From: Uranotaenia lowii
Lineage: Eukaryota > Arthropoda > Insecta > Diptera > Culicidae
DNA length: 64,000 nt
Assembly (NCBI RefSeq): GCF_029784155.1
Contig: NC_073693.1
Span: 27,192,002 to 27,256,001, forward strand
Direction of reading: 5' to 3'
Numbering within the stretch: the first letter of the stretch is position 1; each line of letters starts with the position of its first letter. Positions 25,046 to 37,599 of the stretch are shown here, in pieces. Below the pieces are notes generated by a model that was not told the DNA's origin, did not search any database, and was given only the letters and a program-made list of their open reading frames with translations. Position numbers and translations under genes: made by a program.

Positions 25046-27159
25046 CAAGTTTATTCTCTCTGAACCTCTTAGCTCCTTTTTTTTTTTAGAAATATGCCTC
25101 AATGAAACACACCGCGATATCGTGTTGTTTGTCCATCATCGACAGATTTTCTTGCGTTTCCCTAAAAAGATTGCCGGGGTCTATCCAGGGGGTCTTCAGC
25201 ATCAGCCGCGGCGCGAAGATGTGTGTTGTTGTGCTTAAATTACTGGGAAATTTGATCGACAAACAGTGCGCACGTCAATGTGTACTGTTGTTTGTTGTTG
25301 TTGTTGTTGTTAAACACACAGATGTTTTCTCAGAGTGAGTTTTTCTCCGGTCGGATGTTCCTATGCAGGTGAATGCCGTTAGGTTGATCTTTTAAAAACG
25401 GCTGAACTGAAGTGCTTAAAAGTCTCTCCTAAGCTATCCACGCAACTCCACGCTCGAAACCGAAAGTAACTAACGATTAGCCCTGAGTTGTGTGATGGCT
25501 TAGAAAAGCTTATACCTTCCTAAATTAACCGGGAAAGAAAACTGGCCTTTTTTGTTTCCCCTTCCTTCCTTCTTTTCTGTTCCCGAATAATCATTTGAGG
25601 CATCTTTTTGAATCGCGCAGTTTTCAAACCAAGTGCATCATAATTGACCTAGACACTTTAAAATGGGTAAATGTTACACAATTTTAATATCTCTAAATTA
25701 TTTGCTTTCACACAAATGTTTAAAGGTTCATTAGTGGCTTTTTTTGTGCAAGTACAATGTAGAAATACAAAACTTCAGACTTCGTAGATCTTCGTGAAGA
25801 CTTTTGTTCAAAACATTGCATTTTTTAAATTTTTATAAAATGACAAAAACTACAAAATTTAAAACTGAATTAGATTTTTTTTTCCATACGGATTTTTTAA
25901 TTAAATAAGCCAAGCATATTCCTTAAATTTAATTTCTTTTCTTTCTCTCTTTCATTACAGGTATGGTTTGCGGCAGATTCGAAAGGGTACCGTAAATTAA
26001 ACTTAATGTTTCCCATAACCGATTCCCGCGGTGTGATTCTCCAATCGGTGTCAACTAATTTGGCCCCAAGTAATTTACCCCTAATCGATTATCCGATTCC
26101 ATACTCCAATCTGAAACTAGTCCAAACACATTCCCTTTAATATCGTTTGGACCCTCGACTTCCCCACCAAACTATTTCTCCTCATCCTCCACAACTTAAA
26201 ATCATATAGATACTGAATTGTCCCCCGGGAAATGTTTACCCATTTGGTTCCGGTCCGGTGCAAGAAATCAAAAACGCTCTCCAATTCGCCAATTCATAAA
26301 CGAAACATAAAAAATTGGAGCAGTGGGCAGCGAGCTGGATTATGGTTTTGTTAGCGAGTGATTTAGTCGTATGATTTTGTATGTTTCCTTTTGTATGCAG
26401 TCTTTTTTTCTGTTTACTCATTGGAGCGGTTTGTTTCAATAATTGCAAACAGTTTATCCCCGGCTGGATGAGACACTCAAGTGGAAGGTTTATTCAATTT
26501 TGTTCCTTTTTTTTCTATAGTTTTCGAACTTCAGAAAAGGTAACAGATTATGTAGAAATATTAAAAAGTAAATTTGATTTATCTTCTATTATTTAAATTT
26601 TGTCGAGAAAATGTTCATAATTATTCAAACAGATATGAGACTTCAAGACTAACATTAAATTCAAATTCAGATCAAAAGTCGAGTAACAATCAGAGATTAT
26701 AGATAAGATATTTTTTTTATCTTATTTTAAAAAATTGCATAAGCACAGGGGCAACAGTTCTTTTTCGGTTGTAGCCTTTACACACTTCAACCAATTTTTC
26801 ATTAATTTTGAAACAAATTAACACTGATCTATATTTTTAGGTAGTATTTGTTAAAATTGTACCACAAAAAACTGAGATATTTCCATTCATATGAAAATTA
26901 AATATTGTGCATATATTTTTCGAATTGTTGTCGTACTTTCCCAAACCCGCCTTTAGACGGGGTTTATGTTTCATCTTTGTTTCCTAACTTAGACATTTTT
27001 TTCTTTTAAAAAATTATTTCAGAAAGATGGTAAATCTTTGATCTTCTTCTTTCAGTCTTCTCATGATTTTAAGCTTCTCTTAGTTGTCCTTTTGAGAACT
27101 GCTGATCAAACAATTTTCAGTAACAAGGATTGATAGATTAACATACTTTTAACCATTTA
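25046..27159. other. Less AT-rich island (25.05-26.5 kb) then AT-rich spacer
   Basis: Non-repetitive apart from a (GTT)n run near 25,288-25,312. It includes the exon-like signal at 25,961. No ORF above 90 codons is convincing. 26.5-27.16 kb is AT-rich with nothing recognised. Confidence 0.5.
25961..26140 (+). other. Exon-like segment after a strong splice acceptor
   Basis: A long pyrimidine tract, TTTCTTTTCTTTCTCTCTTT, ends in CATTACAG at 25,960. From there one frame (starting VWFAADSKGYRKLN) stays open for 59 codons to a TAA at 26,138. The combination could be a terminal coding exon or a small internal exon using the GTAAAT near 25,993. I recognise no protein family, see no polyadenylation signal close by, and such acceptors do occur by chance. 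Confidence 0.2.
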
Positions 27160-28470
27160 CCTACCTACCTACCTAAGGGTCCGGCGCCGATTGACCGACG
27201 CATAGCGCTGAGATAAAAGATCTCCACTGCTGGCGATCCGGAGCCAGCTTCTTCACTTGCTGCCAGCCGAGGTTCTCGTCAACTGTGCGGATTTCAGCAA
27301 ATAGACTTCGCCGCCACGAGCTTTTGGGCCTGCCTCTTCTTCGATGCCCATCTGGATTCCAGTCATGCGCCTCTCTGCAAATCTCGTTTTCATCTCTTCG
27401 CAGCGTGTGCCCAATCCACCTCCACTTACGTTCCCGAATCTCAATTTCTAGCGCCTTTTGATGACACCGGCGATAAAGTTCAACGTTTGAGATCCAGTTG
27501 CCAGGCCACCAAGCGCGGATGATGTTCCGCAAGCAGCGATTTACAAAAACTTGCAGTTTTCGCGTCGTCACCGCATATGTGCACCAAGTTTCACACCCGT
27601 ACAGCAATACGGATTTGACGTTTGAGTTGAAGATTCGGATCTTAGTTCGTAGAGATACCTGGCGTGAGCATCAGATGTTTCGGAAACTCGAAAACGCAAA
27701 TCGGACTTTTCTGACCCGGGTTTCGATGTCCTTCTATGTAAAACCACCATCAGGCGTAATCTGGCTACCAAGATACTGGAAGCACTCCACTGTCTCAACC
27801 TGTTGTCCAGCTACCACGAAATTGGAACGATATTCTGTGTTGATTTCGATCGACTTGGTCTTTCCGACATTGATTTTGAGACCTGCTGATTTGGAGCTTT
27901 CGGTGAGGTCGTCGAGTTTGCTCTGCATGTCTTGTTGTGTTTGGGCGAGCAAAACAATATCGTCTGCCAGGTCAAGGTCGTTCAGTTGCTCCATGGTTGA
28001 AGGATTCCACGGCAATCCTCGGTTTGGTCTACAGTCAATCGATCCAGTCAAGATCTCATCCATTACGATGAGAAAAAGCAGCGGTGACAAAATACATCCT
28101 TGTCTCACTCCAGCAGTTACCGGGATTGGTTCGGACAAGACACCGTCGTGCAAGACCTTGCACGAAAATGCCTCGTACTGTGCTTCGATGAGATGGACTA
28201 GTTTCTCTGGGACCCCTCGTCGTCTTAGAGCAGCCCAGATGTTTTCGTGGTTCAGTCGGTCAAATACTTTTTCGAAAGCAAGGAACACCAGCAGAAGAGA
28301 GTCCTGGAATTTGTTGATTTGTTCCAGTATGATTCGTAGCGTTGTGATGTGGTCCACACATGATCGTCCGGATCGGAATCCAGCTTGTTGCCGTCGGAGT
28401 GTAGCGTCGATTTTCTCCTGGATCCTGTTCAGGATCACTTTTCAGAGTACTTTGAGGGTTGTACAGATTT
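27160..28470 (-). mobile_element. RTE/JAM1-like non-LTR retrotransposon, 5'-truncated
   Basis: The minus strand encodes the reverse transcriptase core and C-terminal domain of a non-LTR element. The 3' end is typical of RTE elements: the ORF's TAG stop at 27,171-27,173 forms the first part of a TAGG tetranucleotide tail (27,158-27,173), with essentially no 3' UTR. The 5' end is cut within the RT domain near 28,470, the usual result of incomplete reverse transcription. No target duplication was identified. Confidence 0.85.
27171..28470 (-). pseudogene. RTE-type reverse transcriptase, C-terminal two-thirds, broken
   Basis: One frame runs throughout. RT motifs in order are QAGFRSGRSCVDH, AFEKVFDRLNHENIW, GVRQGCILSPLLF, the catalytic box as LADDIVLL (FADD or YADD in most relatives), KTKSIEIN and FQYLGSQI. 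The C-terminal domain follows: LYGCETW, WRWIGHTLRR, RRGRPKSSWRRS and WRSFISALC. In-frame stops lie at 28,442 (in the LKVL-KVILNRI segment), at 27,734-27,736, and near 27,665. The endonuclease half is absent. The wording is closest to RTE-clade elements such as mosquito JAM1. Plus-strand ORFs here (for example the 324-codon one) are antisense shadows. Confidence 0.85.
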
Positions 28471-31400
28471 AGCGAAAACAATATTGTAAAACCGACTATT
28501 TGATGCGGTTTTATGACAATTCTTATATATTCCGTGTAAAGGCATTAACATTAGAACAGAAAACATTAGAAACATTAGAAACAGAACCTTTTTTCATACT
28601 GCTCTTCTAGATGTGACAAAAGTTACATTTTGAAAACAAACATTCAAAAGGCAGTTTAAATTTTTCAATCAAACACATAAGTAATCATTTGAAAAAAATC
28701 AGATAAGAAATGCAGTTAAGTACCTTAAACGAAGACCTCGAGTTCTCAAAATTATTCAGAAAAATCATAAAGCTGAAGAAACTATTGCAAAATCTGGAAG
28801 ATAAATAAATAATGTCTAGTACTCAGGATATTTGCTTCATAAGGGGATATTTTTTAAATAGAAATACCTCGGAATCAATAATATGAAACTTCGGTTAAAT
28901 CAGTTGGAAAAGATGTAATTCAAATTTCAAACCTTAGACTGGAATTCGGATGCAAAATTACTGGGAAATTCAGTATTTCCGGTGCGTCCAATTTAAGCAA
29001 CTACAGTAGTTTTTTGTTCATTGTAACTCTTGCAATGATTTTATATTTTTCATACTCGTACTTATGCTTCTAAAAAGAACATTACAAATTTCCCAGTTGT
29101 ATTTATTTAATTTCCAACAAAGCTCAGGAATTGTTTTTCTTCACTTTCTTCATATTTTTCATCTGACTTGAACGAGTTCAAAGTTATTGCATTAACCTTG
29201 ACGCTTGTACTTAATGAAAATGGGGGATTTTTTTTTCTTGATTAGAGTACCTCCTATTATGTTATGCAAATCTTCTTTCAAAAACTGAAAACTGCTGTGA
29301 ATCATTCAAATTCCGCATCACCCTTGGAAAAAGTTATTCCAGCTACCGTAAAATCTGAAGTATTTATTTTTTTAATGTGCAGAAAAAATACCATTTTCAA
29401 AAAATATTCTAAAATTTATTCTTTTTATTACGTATGAATTATTGTTGGGTAAACATTCCATATTCAGAAATGCCCGGATATTTAAAGTCAAGTAGAACCA
29501 CCACAAACTACATCAAACTACGGTCTGGCCCGGATGCCAAAATGTTGCTCAAACAAATTCGTTTTGTCATGGTATGATTTACATAAAAAAATAGAAAACT
29601 CAAATTGGGTTCAATTTATTGGAGCTAGTTTTATTGTTATAAAATTTTTTTTTGAAGGTTCGAAAAACAATTTAAAAGCTGCAAACGTTATTCGATACAA
29701 AAAAAAAAATAATTAAAATTTGAGGTGTTTTTCCTCAGTTTCTTCATGATTTTTATTGAATAATCACTAGATTCTGCTTAGATTTATCAGGTTTTTGTGT
29801 TGAAAAATTCAAAACAACATTTTATCAGCTTTTGATAAAAAATGTCCGGAAAAAAGCCAGCAATTGTTGAAAAGATTTGTAATCGTAAACTTTAAACTAT
29901 ATAAAAATTTTGTTCGGTCAATGGGAACAACCCAAAATCTAAATCTGTAAGTTAAGCTTTTTTTAGAACAACCATTTATCAAACAATTTTTATTTATCAG
30001 CTTCACAAACTTCAACGAAATTTTAGCGAATCAATACGCCTGATCATGCAAGAATTGGCCAGAGCATAACAAAACCTAATTAAATACTTGTTTCATGCAA
30101 AACAAGTGCTTTTCAGAATCAAAAAAGTTTTATTGAAATTCACTAAATAAGCAAGTATGATTTTGAACCTTCGCACTGCTCGGTAGATTGATGAGAGAAA
30201 TTTGACGTTTGAAAGATCTTTTTTCTTTTTTTATTCAGTCTTCCTCCCCCAGTATCGGAATACTCTTTGAGAAATGAGTACTATCCCGGTTAGGGAATAT
30301 GAGAAGTGGAAATTGATAAAAAGCTCCTCTTGTCTATTAACTCCTGGGAAACCATGCGTTTTTTGTTCAGCATTGCATTTCCCCCATGATAACTTTACCT
30401 CCGGCATTGGTTTCAATTCATCTATGAGCAATTCTTTTTTCTCTAGCCCAAACACTCCGTTCAGCTAGCTATTTTTCCACTTGTTCTTCTACTTCTATAT
30501 CTTTTAGTAAATCATCCTCCAATAAGCTCAACATGATTTGGCACAAAAATATATTTTGGCTTTTGCGAAGACACAATATTTTTTTAAATTTATTTTGATA
30601 GATTCATACTTACATAGACTTAAAACGGTTTTTTGGGACCACAGTAAAGTTATCATGACTTATATTTCACTTAGAACTTCTGGCAGTTGAGCACTTTAAA
30701 GTATGGCCCATTAAAATGGGAAAAGCTTTCTTCTAGGTTAAAAACGGTATTTTTATTTTTTCATTTTTATGATATGCTAGTTTAATGGCATTGCGGTGAA
30801 CGTTATGATGAAAAATTCTTGATAGAAGAATTACAGATTGGAAAGTAATGATGGATAGGTAAAGCAGATGCTTATTAGAAGAATTTATAGGTGTTGAAAT
30901 TGAGCCAAGAGCATATTTTTACGGAAAGCTTCAAAGGTGCGTTCTAGACCCTTTGTCCCGCATCAATTGAATGACTGAGAGAAGTAATAGTGAGAGGCGC
31001 AATTACGTTCACTCATACATCCAACCCGATGGATTGGTAAAACACGTGCTTCCCAATCGGACAAAAAGTCTAGACCGCATGGCTCTGGTGAAGCTTTCCT
31101 ATTACTGAGCCAGTTCGAGCGATGTGTTATCTATTTTTCAGATTCCGTTTTTATCGGCAGCGCTACTTATTGTTTTCACGCAAGTACGCATGAACGTCCC
31201 TACTTATGACAACTTTTTTTTTTATTTTCGAAATGAATTTTTTGATATATTTACCCCTTATTTAAACCCCCCCAAGCCAAATGATTTCATTCTTTTTTAA
31301 CGAATAGTCACCGTTGGTTAGTTATGATATGCTAGTATAATGTCATTGCGGTAAACATTCATGATTGAAAAATATATTTGTTTATTCTTTCTTAGGTATA

Positions 31401-32134
31401 TAGAAATATATTAAGAAACAATCACTCAATGTGTCCACTTTCGTTCCCAATTACTCTCTGTTGGAAAAACAATATTCTCGGGTTCATCGAAATTTACCCG
31501 AAACCCCAGAAGCACCAGATTTTTTCAAAGTGTCGATGTGCACCTAAGTCTTTATTTTTACTCCAGCTTTTATGGAAACAGAAGGCAGCTTTAATCCATT
31601 CGAAGTAACGGCTCAAAATACCATAACTCCGGCGGGATGCTTGGTAGTTAACTTAGGGATACCATACGTAGGTACTCTTTTAAGAGTACATATGTACTTG
31701 TACTCTTTTTCGATCGATAAAATGAGCGTACTCTTTTTTTGTGAAATTTAACGTAATGTACTTTTCTATGTTTATAGATATTTTAAAGAAACTTAATCAT
31801 TTCTTCATATTCTTGAAAATCGTGTTTTTTTAATACAATTAATCGGAAAGAAAGGAATGCTGTTGTTTACTTGAAATTTTGGATACCTTTTAATGGGATC
31901 ACGAATATTTGGTATTTAAATCAGTATTTTTAGTTAAATGTTAAGTATGTTCTTAGATTGATTAAACTTTGATAAAAGTAAAATCCAGCAATTTACTTAA
32001 ATATATCAAGTTCGAGGTGTCGAAGTAAACTTAGAAGGCAATTAGCGCCTTTGACAATGCTATAAACACCTTAATAACTAAGACAATACGTACAACAACA
32101 AGCTACGTAAAAGCATTGTATATTTATATGTATA
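28471..32134. other. AT-rich stretch with repeat debris
   Basis: No ORF of substance. A ~55-bp direct repeat (ATGATATGCTAGT, AATGxCATTGCGGT) occurs near 30,765 and 31,325, bracketing ~500 bp that includes a less AT-rich segment at 30.9-31.2 kb. CCCGGAT and TGGCCCGG words at 29.46-29.53 kb faintly recall the 8.45-kb MITE. The rest is not recognised. Confidence 0.5.
31672..31740. repeat. GTACTCTT palindrome and repeats
   Basis: GTACTCTT-TT-AAGAGTAC forms an 8-bp perfect stem. Two more GTACTCTTTT copies follow at ~31,700 and ~31,725, the second preceded by GATCGATAAAATGAGC. Probably the end of an unrecognised element. Confidence 0.5.
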
Positions 32135-34652
32135 GGAGAGTGGGGAATCATGGGCCACTTTTTTTCGTTGTTACATAACTTCTTTATTATAAAAGATAAA
32201 ATGAAAATAAAAAATGGTATGGTTTTCTACATTTTCAAGGTACAATAAGGTTTTTTTTTTAATTTTAATAAGTTATTTTCCCCAAATTCTGACTGTTTAA
32301 AAAAAAGCAATATTTTTTGGATTTCGATGGGAATCGTGGGCCACCAAATCAAAATTGACCAAATAACAATCAAAGTTTATGAGTTGACCCAAAACTGTGA
32401 TTTCCTAATTCATTTCGTTATTTAAAAGCAATTTCAGATGATGAAATAAAAAAGAGAGCTGTGTATGATCGCATTGATTCCAAAACCTGGCTCGCGAACG
32501 TTTTGGCAAAATTTCTTATATAGGATGGACAAAATATTTTTCATAACTCTTCACTTAGCATAAGAAAACTTTGCAGATAGGTAAAACGTTTTTTAAGTTC
32601 TGAATGTGTATAAAAAAATAAAAATATAGGTGATTCAAGATGTGTGGCCCACGATTCCCCACAAGTTATGATTTGCAAATTGGTTGCGTTTGTGTGACTT
32701 ATTGATGTTTCATCAACAATTCCTTTTCCACGTGAAAGATCATGACAAAAACTAAGATCAAAAGCGTATGAGCATATTTTTGTTATGCATTTTAGGTTCC
32801 CCATCGATGAAATTAACGGGTGTTTTTTTAATTATGTAAGTAAATTTTTCTAACTTTTTTTAGCTTGATAAATAGAAGAAGCATATGATACGTATTTCAG
32901 TCAACAACATATGGGGATACATGCTCACGCAAAGCGACGACGCACAGTGGGCCAGGAACCACACTTTTGCGGTCAAAATTGACTGCAGGCCAGAGGCTTC
33001 GTTGTAGCTCATCGGTGTCTTCGACAAAGTTTATCGACTATATTTGCGCTATACATTGTTGGATTTCAATTAGTTCTATTTTTCTCCGCAAGGTGGCGCC
33101 AAAATCTAACTTTTTACAGGAGCAAGATACAGGCATGGTTTCTTCAACAAAGTTGTTTATTATACATTTAACGTCAACTTTGTAGAACATTGTTAAGCTC
33201 TATGTTGTGTACTTACCTTGCAAAAATAATAATTTAAGAAAACCTTGCAAGAAAATGGTTTTTTTCACCTATTTTTGTTTTTAGCTATACAATACCTCAA
33301 ATTTTTACAGCATTCGATTGGAATAGACTCAAATGAGATATTCTAGTGGAAAACTTGTTCCTTTCGCAGATTTTTTCTGTCAAAATCGCAAAAAATAGGT
33401 TAAAATTATACATTTTTCAAATTGTAATAACTTGCTTGCGAGCAATTTGGCGCACCTCATTTTTCGAGAAATGACAGTTGTGATTATGATCTAAATGCAT
33501 GTAAAAAATGTCGGTGGGTTCTCATGGGTTCCTTGCCAAATGATTTTATAAAGTTGGTTAATTTTCAATACAAATTCACATATTAAAAGACCTTTTTCAA
33601 AGAAAATATCCGCATTTCTCGTAGAAAAGTCGTTTTTTTTTTCGTTCAGTTATTGGATGAATCTATTGCTTGTTGAGTCGATGCTTGAATAAATAATTCA
33701 GCACATTTTTTGCACTCTTAGTCAAATTTGTAAAAATCAATATTTTTGAACATTATTAAAAAAAAAAGTTTTAAATTTTTTTTTTAATAAATTTGTCCAA
33801 ATGTGCTTAATCGCTTAGTTAAGCATCGCAATGGACTAAAGCAATAATAAAACGACGAAAATTCGACTTTTCTACGAGAAATGCGGATGTTTTCTTTGAA
33901 AAAGGTCTTTTAATATGTGAATTTGAAGTGAAAATTAACCAACTTTATAAAATCATTTGGCAAGGAAACCATGAGAACCCGCCGACATTTTTTACATACA
34001 TTTAGATCATAATCACAACTGTCACTTCTCAAAAAATGAGGTGCACCAAATTGCTCGCAAGCAAGTTATAACAATTTGAAAAATGTATAATTTTAACCTA
34101 TTTTTTGCAATTTTGACAGAAAAAATCTGCGAACCGAAAAAGTTCTCCACTAGAATATCTGATTTGAATCTATTCCCATCGAATACTGTGGAAATTTGTG
34201 GTATTGTATAGCTAAAAACAAAAATAGGCGAAAAAACCATTTTTTTTGCAAGGTTTTCTTAAATTATCATTTTTGCAAGGTAAGTACACAACATAGAGCT
34301 TAACAATGTTCTACAAAGTTGACGTTAAATGTATAATAAACAACTTTGTTGAAGAAACCATGCCTGTATCTTGCTCCTGTAAAAAGTTAGATTTTGGCGC
34401 CACCTTGCGGAGAAAAATAGAACTAATTCAAATCCATCAATGTATAGCGCAAATATAGTCGATAAACTTTGTCGAAGACACCGATGAGCTACAACAAAGC
34501 CTCTGGCCTGCAGTCAATTTTGACCGCAAAAGTATGGTTCCTGGCCCACTGTGCGACGGTGCCAGTTGGTTTGAGATTTTTATCTCAACACACATCTGAG
34601 ATATTAAAAGTGGCCCACGTTTCCCTATGGCCCACGATACCCCACTCTCCCC
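32135..34652. mobile_element. TA-flanked element repeating GGGxATCxTGGGCCAC, split by a later insertion
   Basis: The left end is TA then GGAGAGTGGGGAATCATGGG. The right end is the inverse of GGGGAGAGTGGGGTATCGTG, followed by TA. The word GGGAATCGTGGGCCAC recurs at 32,330 and inverted near 32,643, 34,610 and 34,630. Removing the 32,943-34,553 palindrome and one CGACG copy leaves about 902 bp, nearly the size of the elements at 24.1 kb (914 bp) and 39.4 kb (929 bp). It is non-coding. Confidence 0.78.
32943..34553. mobile_element. Transib-like long-palindrome element with CACAGTG ends
   Basis: A 1,611-bp element. Both ends begin CACAGTGGGCCAGGAACCA and are nearly identical for ~700 bp inward (32,943 to about 33,640 against about 33,850 to 34,553), around a ~205-bp AT-rich loop. 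The insertion is flanked by an exact 5-bp duplication CGACG (32,938-32,942 and 34,554-34,558). CACAGTG is the consensus heptamer of V(D)J recombination signals. From what I know, Transib transposons (the RAG1 relatives) have CACxxTG-type ends and GC-rich 5-bp duplications. 23 bp after the heptamer lies TCAAAATTG, matching the CAAAA core of the RSS nonamer, in both arms. No transposase is encoded, so mobilisation in trans is inferred. The very long arms are unusual for a MITE. Confidence 0.8.
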
Positions 34653-34860
34653 TACATTTCGAAAAAAAATAAAATTGTAATTTTTTTAAAGAGTAGGTAT
34701 TTGAATGAATGTTTTATAGTTTCTTTATAAAAGTCATTAAACTTGTAACAACATTGGCTCAATTATTATTGCCTAAATGTCTTGGTTTTTTAAAGTATGT
34801 AAATCGATTTTGCTTACTCTTTTGAATATGTAATAATCTGAACGTACTGTTTTGTTGCAG

Positions 34861-37370
34861 GTTAACCCTAAGTTAAGTTGAACTTCACATTCTCTGGAGC
34901 ATCCTTAGCCTTCAGGGGTGAAATAAAGCGTGAATCGGACACCGGATCAATCGAAGAAAGTTTTTCGTCTGAGAACAAGACGATCAGCTGCTTCTACTTG
35001 AATTTAGATAGCAATGACGTCGGTCACTCAAGTAGCAGTACTTTATTTCGTTCTGTTATCAAACGGGCGCTTCGCTCTTGCCCTTGATGATACTTTTGAG
35101 TCTAAAAAATTTTTTTCAAGCATTTTTTTTTTAAATTCCATGTGTTTCAAAGATTCAGAATTTTTGAATTTTCCAACTTTTTTCAAATTTATCTCAATAC
35201 AATATTAAACAGTATTGGCAATCCATCAATTTTCTGCGTGTACCGAATCGTATCGGCATATAATTGTGTGTTGATGTTGCCGAATGAATGATGATGTTGC
35301 TGCTGCTGCTGTCGATGATAATGCTTGGCGCTGCTGCTGGACACAAAAGGGAAGAGAAAAATAATAGCCGGGGAAAACATAACAATAACAAACATATTAT
35401 AAGCGCATATACCGAGATGGGATCGAATCGAGTCTGGCTAGAGTAGATGGTAGAAGGGTATGGAAAAAGAAGGATCATATCTCTCGGAACCGGACCGATG
35501 AACATTGGCGCGATCGTTTTGGTTCCCGCAGGGCGCACTTTAGCGTTGCTATCGACTGATCTAGTTTAGGTCTCTCGCTTTTCATGAAAACAGGAAAACG
35601 ATTTGTGACAATTCACTGGCAGAAACTAGGGCAGGCACAGGGGAAATAAACTGCAACATAATCGAAATGATGATCGGAATCGAGGGAAGAGAGAATGAGA
35701 GAGAGAGGGAAAATGGACAGGAATGTTGACCACGGTCAGTCAGCCAAGGCAAAGGGCCAGCCGACCGATTGGGACGTACACACATGTTTCCTCACCTCCA
35801 GGCAAAATTGTTTGATCGAGAGATGCTCGACTCATCTCGCGGTGGTGAGTGTAGTGTTTTGATTAAAATGTTGTTAAACATAATAATCATTCACAGAGCG
35901 ACCACTCGAGATTGTTGGTAAAAATGCTGCTGCTACTTACAGAAGGCTTTTGATTTGTGGCAGTTTTCTTCCCGCGGGAGCTAAGTAAAGAATGAATGAG
36001 AAAAAAGGGGTCGGCCAATGGTTGTCCGCAGCTAATTTATTTATTATTTTTTACGTGTGTCGGATGCGGTGTTGATTATAAGCGTTGAGTGCGGCTATTT
36101 GGCCGATTGCTTTCTGTCTTCTGCGGGAAACCCTCCGCGTTTCGTGTTCGGGGTGGGTGAACAACACGTGTCCGAATTAATTTTCCCACTTCAAATGGTT
36201 GGGTTTTCTACTGCTTCTGGCACCTTTCGTCACGACTGGATTAGCATTGATCTATGAGTTAATCGGTGTTTAACGAAACATGGTCATACTGATTTACAGG
36301 TTAACAACTTGAACATAATTTTATTTATTATAGATTTTTTAGCATTGAAAAACATTTTTGTGTTTATGGTGAAAATTGTTTAGTCCATACAGTTATTTCC
36401 GTTGCCATTTTTTTCCTCAAAGAATTCATAGTACATGCAGAAGAGGGTTGAAAAATGTTGTGTTCTTCACTTAGCAAATCTAAAACTGAGCGAAATTGTT
36501 TTATTCGGCGGCTCAAGGAAAAAATGGCAAGAAAATTAATTTGCCAACTGAAAATGAGCAGACAGTGAGCGATTTGCGGATAAGCGTGTTGTGCCCGTCG
36601 GTTTTCTTTGGTTCATAAGCTCTCAATGAATGCAATCGAATCTCGAACGATCTTAAATTGAGGTTTAGATTAGATTTGGATTCATACAGATAAAATAGAC
36701 TTTCAATAAAATTTTCTGAGAGAAAGTCTCTATTAAAGATGTGATTTTACGAATTTCAGTTTGCTTTGACAGTTGTTAGTTGATGGAAGGAACTATGCAA
36801 AAAATGTATTTAAAGCGCAGTTTTACAAACTTATTCCAAATCAAAATTCATTCTCTTAATTGAAGGAAATGTGATTGGAATATCAATAATGATAAGGCCA
36901 GAATCAGAAAACAAGTTTCTAAAAACTATGTCTTACTCGAAGAAAACATCTTCCAATCCAAAATTACAATCATTTTGAAATAACTAATATCAGTTTAAAT
37001 GTCTGGTTTTAAATTCACCAGATGTAATAAAATTTTTAACATGAAAAAATTAGAACCTATTCGAAATTTCAAATTTACAGTATAGAAAAAGTCACTTACA
37101 TTTATGGTTTTGAATTCTCAATAGGAGGGATGTCTATCTTACAAAAACCACCCCATTATTTAATGCAAAGTTGTTAATGTTAGTGAATCGCATCAGTCTT
37201 TTTCAATATGTTTATCAAGAAAAATTTTTATATGAGTTTGTAATTATACAGCTTATTCTTAAAATAAAAATGATTCAATTGAAACGAGAGCATGTGGAAA
37301 TACTTTTTCGCAATTGTTTCTGTACGAAGTGTTGAAATCTACACGACAAATGATGATTTTTTTACTTGTC
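34861..37370. other. Less AT-rich island (34.9-36.7 kb), no clear gene
   Basis: Mostly non-repetitive. It contains a short CTG/CAG-rich patch (35,295-35,340) and a GA-rich patch (35,685-35,715). The minus-strand 114-codon frame at 35,194-35,538 has a low-complexity, hydrophobic or serine-rich composition and starts at a non-ATG codon, so I do not call it. The region could hold regulatory or 5'-untranslated sequence around the candidate exon at 35,014. 36.7-37.37 kb is AT-rich. Confidence 0.5.
35014..35110 (+). CDS. Candidate first coding exon with a signal-peptide-like start
   Basis: ATG at 35,014 in a fair context (TAGCAATGA). The first ~24 residues fit a secretory signal: a short polar start, a hydrophobic core VAVLYFVLLS, and small residues before ALALDD where cleavage would fall. 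A splice-acceptor-like CTGTTTTGTTGCAG lies at 34,860, about 150 bp upstream, so a 5'-UTR plus start exon is conceivable. Against it, no good GT donor follows; the frame drifts into AT-rich sequence and stops at 35,208. Family unknown. The end coordinate is arbitrary. Confidence 0.18.
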
Positions 37371-37396
37371 ACACACACACACACACACACACACAA
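37371..37396. repeat. (AC)n microsatellite
   Basis: About 13 AC dinucleotides. Confidence 0.97.
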
Positions 37397-37599
37397 AATT
37401 TCGAAAAGTTGTTATATCAAAATGTTTTGTCATTTTTTTCAATGCTGATTTATGGATAGTATTGGTTGAAAATCTTAATTGAAATAAATTTTCCAATTTT
37501 GTTATTTTAACTTAAGTAGTTTTGTAATCCACAATAAAGTAACTGACTAGCTTCAAAACGAAAAAAAATTGTCTATTTGATCAAGCGTGTAACTTTCTG

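Noticed and set aside
27498..28472. 324-codon plus-strand ORF
   Set aside because: It lies entirely antisense to the RTE reverse transcriptase, whose motifs are clear on the minus strand; the plus frame is a shadow.
35194..35538. 114-codon minus-strand ORF as a membrane protein
   Set aside because: Non-ATG start, CTG/CAG-repeat-derived serine stretch, no family and no splice context.
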